DNA from: Plantago elongata
Lineage: Eukaryota; Streptophyta; Magnoliopsida; Lamiales; Plantaginaceae
NCBI GenBank assembly: GCA_036897095.1
Contig: JAYMSP010003185.1
Location: 1 to 20,731, forward strand
Direction of reading: 5' to 3'
DNA: 20,731 nt
Positions 16,434-20,731 of the stretch are shown in pieces (position 1 is the stretch's first letter; each line of letters begins with the position of its first letter). Under the pieces are notes generated by a model. It was not told the DNA's origin, ran no database searches, and saw nothing but the letters and a program-made list of their open reading frames with translations. Made by a program: the position numbers and the translations under genes.

Positions 16434-16828
16434 ATTTGAATTCGACCCATTCTCAATTTGACACACAATCCATCAAAAATTCAATATGTCTCAAGTTTTT
16501 GTCAGTGAGAGGGCTAGGGTGATGATACATATCCCCTCCTCGACCTGACCATAAAAAAAATTGTGAGAAATTATGTTAGCGAAATAGAAAAATTATCCCG
16601 ATAGAGATGTAGTGTAATTTTTGCCGTTTCAAAAAAAAACTAATTTGAATTCGATCAGTACACAAATTGACACCCAATCCGCCTAAAATATGAAATGATC
16701 CAAATTGTTTTTAAAGGGTAGGGTGATACTCCGCCTGACCTGAAAAAATATTATGAGAAATTATGTTAACGAAATAGAAAAAATTTACCCCAATAAAAAT
16801 GTAACTTTTGCCATTTCAAAAAAAAATT
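16434..16828 (+). repeat. Degenerate tandem pair, about 200 bp per unit, with SINE-like A-tails
   Basis: Unit 1 is 16434-16642 and unit 2 is about 16643-16828. Both start ATTTGAATTCGA and share GACAC-CAATCC, TAGGGTGAT, CCTGACC, GAGAAATTATGTTA and CGAAATAGAAAAA. Both end TTGCC(G/A)TTTC plus a run of A. The last 30 or so bases of unit 1 match the 3' end of the SINE at 15852-15881, but neither unit has a clear B-box. They may be a duplicated composite or a relative sharing the SINE tail. Confidence 0.6.
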
Positions 16829-17498
16829 AATATTTTTAAATAATAGGCAAGGATCATCATACTTCTTCACCACAATAGAAAACTCCTTGGGAGCACTTTG
16901 AGGACGGGGTGGCTCTAGCACTGTGCAGGAGGAGCCACCTACAAAAATAAGGGCGGACCGCTGGACTTCAACATGCTATGAAAAATTAAGTTGGAATTAT
17001 TTGTAATATAGCAAGTTATTACAATTATTTGTAACCTCCTGAAAATTTTCTAAGTTTATATTGCTACTACTCACATATAACTGTGACTTGCAATAAATAA
17101 GCTGAACATCAGCTAGAAAATGTATTTGATAAGTTCACACATGTTAGGTTCCCCAAAATATTGGTAACTGCATTGATTAGTTTTCCTGTTTGCATTGATT
17201 AGTTTTCTTTTATCCTTTTTAACTTTTAATTTGAATAGTTTTACTAATTCTATCATTTTCAAAATTCCAATAACTATCCACTTTTACAACTTAGGAGAAA
17301 TTTCCATGCCCCCTTCCCCTCCAAACCCCCACGTAGAGCTCAATCTTTTATGGGTCCATATTGAAAGCCATCCCCCCGTTGGTGCATGTCAAGTTCCTTC
17401 CCCCTAGATGCGCGTGTCTTTTAATTCATCATGAATCTTCTTAATTCTTGAACTGTTAAGTTGGACTTCTCAATATTAAAGTTCATTTTATTCCTACA

Positions 17499-17689
17499 TG
17501 TTATAAGAAAAAGAGTGAAAGGAGAAATATAAAGTTTGTTTCATAGCATGAAATGTGAGTATAAGTAAGGAGTGTTTATACAAGAGTAAATTGAATTCAA
17601 GAGGCGAGAAGCATATGAAGAGGCATATACTACTCCACTAACCATTAAACTCATTAATCATCAATTAGCATGTACATTTATCTCTAATA
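17499..17689 (-). repeat. 3' LTR of the copia fossil
   Basis: On the minus strand a purine tract CTAAAGGGAG precedes sequence starting TATTAGAGATAAATG. A TATA-like CTTGTATAAACACTCC lies in the middle, and it ends CTTATAACA, giving a TGTTA...TAACA-type LTR of about 191 bp. The order RNase H, 3' untranslated stretch, purine tract, LTR is as expected. The boundaries are judged by eye. Confidence 0.6.
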
Positions 17690-19630
17690 CTCCCTTTAGA
17701 TGGACATGAGTTGGTGATTGTTGGTACGCATGAGAAATTTGACTCATTAAAAACCTTGCCAAGAAAAGTGGGATAAAAACTTAGTCAAGGAAAAAATAGT
17801 GTGGTACGTACCAACTCCCTAATTAAAGTATCACATAACTTCCTTGAGCTGTCGCATTCCAATCTTTCGAACCATTTTCTTAAATGATGATGATGGAAGT
17901 GATTTAGTGAACAAGTCTTCCAAGTTGTCAATTGATCGAATTTGTTGGACTTGGATGGAGCCTTCCTTTTGTAGATCATGGGTGAAGAAAAACTTTAGTG
18001 ATATGTGTTTTGTTCGATCACCTTTGATGAAGTTTCCATTCAGTTGAGCTATGCAAGTTGTATTGTCCTCGTATAACATTGTTGGAACTTCCTTCTTAAA
18101 TGTAAGGCCACATTGTATCTCGAACATTTCGAGTCAAAGATCTTAACCAAACACACTCACAACTTGCTTCATGAATTGCTAAAATTTCTGCATTGTTAGA
18201 AGATGTAGCAGATAAAGTTTGCTTAACAGAACGCCATGAAATGGTTGTACCTCCACATGTAAACAAATAACCTATTTGAGATCGAGCTTTGTGGGGATCA
18301 GATAAATATCCCACATCGACATATCCTATTAATTATGGATTGCTACATTTTGGATAATACAAGCCCATAGCCATTGTGCCTCATAATATTGAAGTACTTG
18401 TTTAACTCCAGTCCAATGTCTGCGAGTTGGAGAAGAACTATACCTTACTGGTAAATTAAGAGCAAAAGCTATATCATGTCCACTATTTTTAGCAAGATAC
18501 ATCAGTGCGCCAATATCACTAAGATATGGCACTTCAGGGCTAAGAAGTTCTTCATCATCTTCACGAGGTCTATATGGGTCTCGTTTCAAATCGAGAGACC
18601 TTACAACTACCGGGGGTATTTATCGGATGAGCTTTATCCATTTTAAATCGTTTCAACAGTTTTCAAATAATTAGACTGATGGATAAGCGTGACATTTTCC
18701 AAATGCTCGATTTGTAGACCCAAACAATATTTTGTTTTCCAAGGTCTTTCATTTCAAATTCATTTTTCAAACACTCGACTGTATTTGCTAACTCTTCAAG
18801 AGTTCCAAAAATATTCAAGTCATCAACATAGACGTCAATAATAACAAATTTTGATCATGTCCATTTGATGAAAATGCATGGACATATAGGATCATTTGTG
18901 TACCCTTCATTTTTAAAAAAATGTGCTCAAACGATTGAACCACATTCATCCCGATTGTTTTTAGTCCATATAAGAATTTATTCAACTTAATTGAATAACC
19001 ATCTCGGGATTGTACTTCGGGCATTTTGAATCCTTCAGGGATTTTCAAGTATATGTCATTTTCCAGTGACCCATACAGATAGGCTATAATGACATCCACA
19101 AGACGCATTTCAAGTTTCTCTTGTGTAGCCAGATTTATCATATAGCGAAATGTAATCGCATCCATCACAGGAGTATACGTCTCTTCATAATCAATTCCAG
19201 GTCTGAGAAAAACCTTGTGCGACAAGCCTTGCTTTATATCTAGCAATTTCATTTTCTCATTTCTTTTTCATACACATATCCACTTGTATCCAATAAGTTT
19301 TACACCATTAGTTGCACGGACGATAGGTCCGCAAACTTCACATTTTCCAAGAGAGTTCAATTCCAAAGTAATTGCCTCTTCCCATTGTGGCCAATCATTT
19401 CTAGAACTACATTCTTTTAGGTTCAAGATCTCCATTTTGTTCCACAATATCGCGCGCCACATTATATGAGAATATTGTGTCGACATCATTTTCACTTCGG
19501 TTCCATGCCTTTCTATTCACGACATAGTTTATCGAGATCTCTTCATTTTCAACAATTTCAGGTACCTGAATCTCTTTTTCATTGTTGTGTGACTCATGAG
19601 GAGTCTTATCAACTTTTTCCTCTGACGGGC
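17499..19630 (-). mobile_element. Ty1/copia retrotransposon fossil, 3' half, broken
   Basis: The minus strand carries, in normal copia order, an end-of-integrase/linker region (about 19640-19300), reverse transcriptase (about 19300-18600), the connection region and RNase H (about 18590-17830), a typical copia 3' untranslated stretch, and a 3' LTR. Family-typical strings include PRED-rich spacer sequence, SSSPTRRHW, GYLSDPHKARSQ, FTCGGTTISWRS and GDRTKHIS. Gag, protease and most of integrase are absent from the window, and no 5' LTR is seen. It is clearly non-functional, with roughly half a dozen or more breaks, and looks old. The left edge abuts an apparent gypsy LTR. Confidence 0.88.
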
Positions 19631-20520
19631 TACGCCCCAAAATCAAAATCTATTTGGCGTGATCGGCCGTCTATCATGAGATGGGCTCACGCCAAGACGA
19701 AGCCTCAATCTTATTTACAAAATAGTTTGAAATAGTGGTAGAGTAGGAAAAGAAAATAAATCGAATACACTAATATCCAAACAGAATAATAACAATGTCT
19801 CGAAAGTCAGACCACTCATACAAAGTCAAAAAAACTACAGAGTCAACATCTTAATAAAAAGGAAATCCTAAGAATTGACAAAATCAAACTTCCAAGCAAC
19901 CTCGTTGAACTCGTCCGACACTAAGATTATATGAAAAAAATATGTAAGGGCGAATCTCCTGGCACTTTTACCAGATCAAGCAGAGCAGTAAACATACATA
20001 TATATACACACCATATCATAACACATAATCAGAAAATCAGTTCATGGAGTAGTTATAACAGAACAGTAGTTTCAGAACATTTTAGCTCAATAGAGTCACA
20101 CTATGGCCACTAGTATAAGTCCGGTGGCACAGAGGTCGCCACAAAACAGATAATAGAAAGTTCATCGCTAAAGGAACACAGACAGAAAGCCAGACATAAT
20201 CACCGTCAAAGACGGGTCCAAAATTCACATGCAAAATCTGTAAGCTCAAAACATATTTAATTCTCCATGTATCAGAAATATATTTCCACACACATCACAT
20301 GCATAACAAAAACATACTTTAGGAAATTAACATACTTGCTCCTCTTTGAATAGAATATTATATCACGTCCTTCAACATGACATAATATTCATCAGTTATT
20401 TATAAATTGTAAAATTATACATATACTTTTTATATACTGAAAATATGTAAGCAAAAGCGTTAGAAAATCCCCCTTACATCAGACGACCTAACTCGTTGCT
20501 CGGAAATCACCAATAGAAAA
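19628..20520 (-). mobile_element. Ty3/gypsy-like LTR fossil (solo or partial)
   Basis: Read on the minus strand, the sequence resembles chromovirus (Tekay/Del-type) LTRs of plants: AAGGGGGATTTTCTAACGC, a TATA-like CAGTATATAAAAAG, GTGGCGACCTCTGTGCCACC, TTAGGATTTCCTTTT, ATTGAGGCTTCGTCTTGG and the end TTTTGGGGCGTAGCCCGTCA. No internal gypsy coding sequence is visible. Its 3' end directly joins the copia fossil, so it either inserted into the copia element or was joined by rearrangement. The 5' limit is uncertain and could lie further right. The family call rests on remembered sequence feel. Confidence 0.45.
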
Positions 20521-20731
20521 TAGATCAGAATTTCTCAATACTTAATTGAAATAATAAACAACAATATAGAATAGGTTGAAATTGAGTTAATAAAACATAA
20601 TCAAAAGACGGACTGAGATAGGGAGAACGACACTTTTGGTCCACAACTATGGCCGATATGGACGCGCAATCACCACTTTGCACCACATGTGATTTTTAGT
20701 CCACAACTTAGACGACTTGGGAAGTTTAGTC
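20521..20731. other. Unclassified repeat-like edge sequence
   Basis: No gene. The motif TTTTGGTCCACAACTATGGC and a second version TTTTTAGTCCACAACTTAG occur about 60 bases apart, a style common in dispersed plant repeats. Whether it belongs to the neighbouring LTR element cannot be told. Confidence 0.3.

Larger units (their letters stand above)
14992..17498. other. Intergenic, AT-rich, repeat-bearing
   Basis: Outside the SINE and the tandem pair no gene was recognised. At 16906-16990 there is a GC-richer island with a perfect 8-bp inverted repeat GGTGGCTC/GAGCCACC (16908-16915 and 16932-16939). A minus-strand open stretch of about 59 codons without ATG runs through it. At 17310-17405 there is a C-rich patch of unknown origin. 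Both look like fragments of other repeats. Confidence 0.5.

Noticed and set aside
17195-17407. 70-codon plus-strand frame near the copia LTR
   Set aside because: Composition follows a T-rich then C-rich stretch, and no similarity was recognised.

Overview
This is a stretch of nuclear DNA from a flowering plant, very probably a eudicot. It is strongly AT-rich with introns of plant type. It carries one chloroplast-type lipoxygenase gene, one family-3 aldehyde dehydrogenase gene, and the usual plant repeat litter (copia and gypsy LTR fossils, a tRNA-derived SINE, MITE-like elements). No species was identified; an asterid origin is only a guess. No tRNA, rRNA, CRISPR array or prokaryotic feature was seen.

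Layout. 1-2170: an unassigned, possibly genic minus-strand stretch with exon-like pieces but no recognisable product. 2171-3880: AT-rich intergenic DNA with a MITE-like element. 3882-9061: a complete nine-exon lipoxygenase gene on the plus strand, with an inferred 892-residue product. 9089-14990: a complete ten-exon ALDH3F1-like gene on the minus strand, with an inferred 486-residue product. Its 3.2-kb first intron holds a Stowaway-like MITE, a fold-back element and a 105-bp tandem duplication. 14992-17498: intergenic DNA with a SINE flanked by perfect 12-bp target-site duplications and a degenerate 200-bp tandem pair. 17499 to about 19630: a decayed Ty1/copia fossil on the minus strand. About 19628-20520: a piece that looks like a Ty3/gypsy LTR, abutting the copia fossil. 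20521-20731: another repeat-like sequence.

The two real genes stand tail to tail with only 180 bp between their stop codons. The exon models were built by hand. In both, every junction keeps frame, and all introns are GT-AG except one GC-AG intron in the ALDH gene. Lipoxygenases make fatty-acid hydroperoxides, whose breakdown yields reactive aldehydes. ALDH3 enzymes oxidise such aldehydes to acids. The pair is therefore biochemically compatible, but co-function is only an inference.

The most interesting signal is in the lipoxygenase. All side-chain iron ligands are present, yet several normally constant second-sphere and substrate-pocket residues differ, and the last residue is Ala instead of Ile. 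This suggests a diverged, possibly neofunctionalised enzyme. The ALDH also has an unusual change in its nucleotide-binding glycine motif. I found no convincing wholly new biological system.
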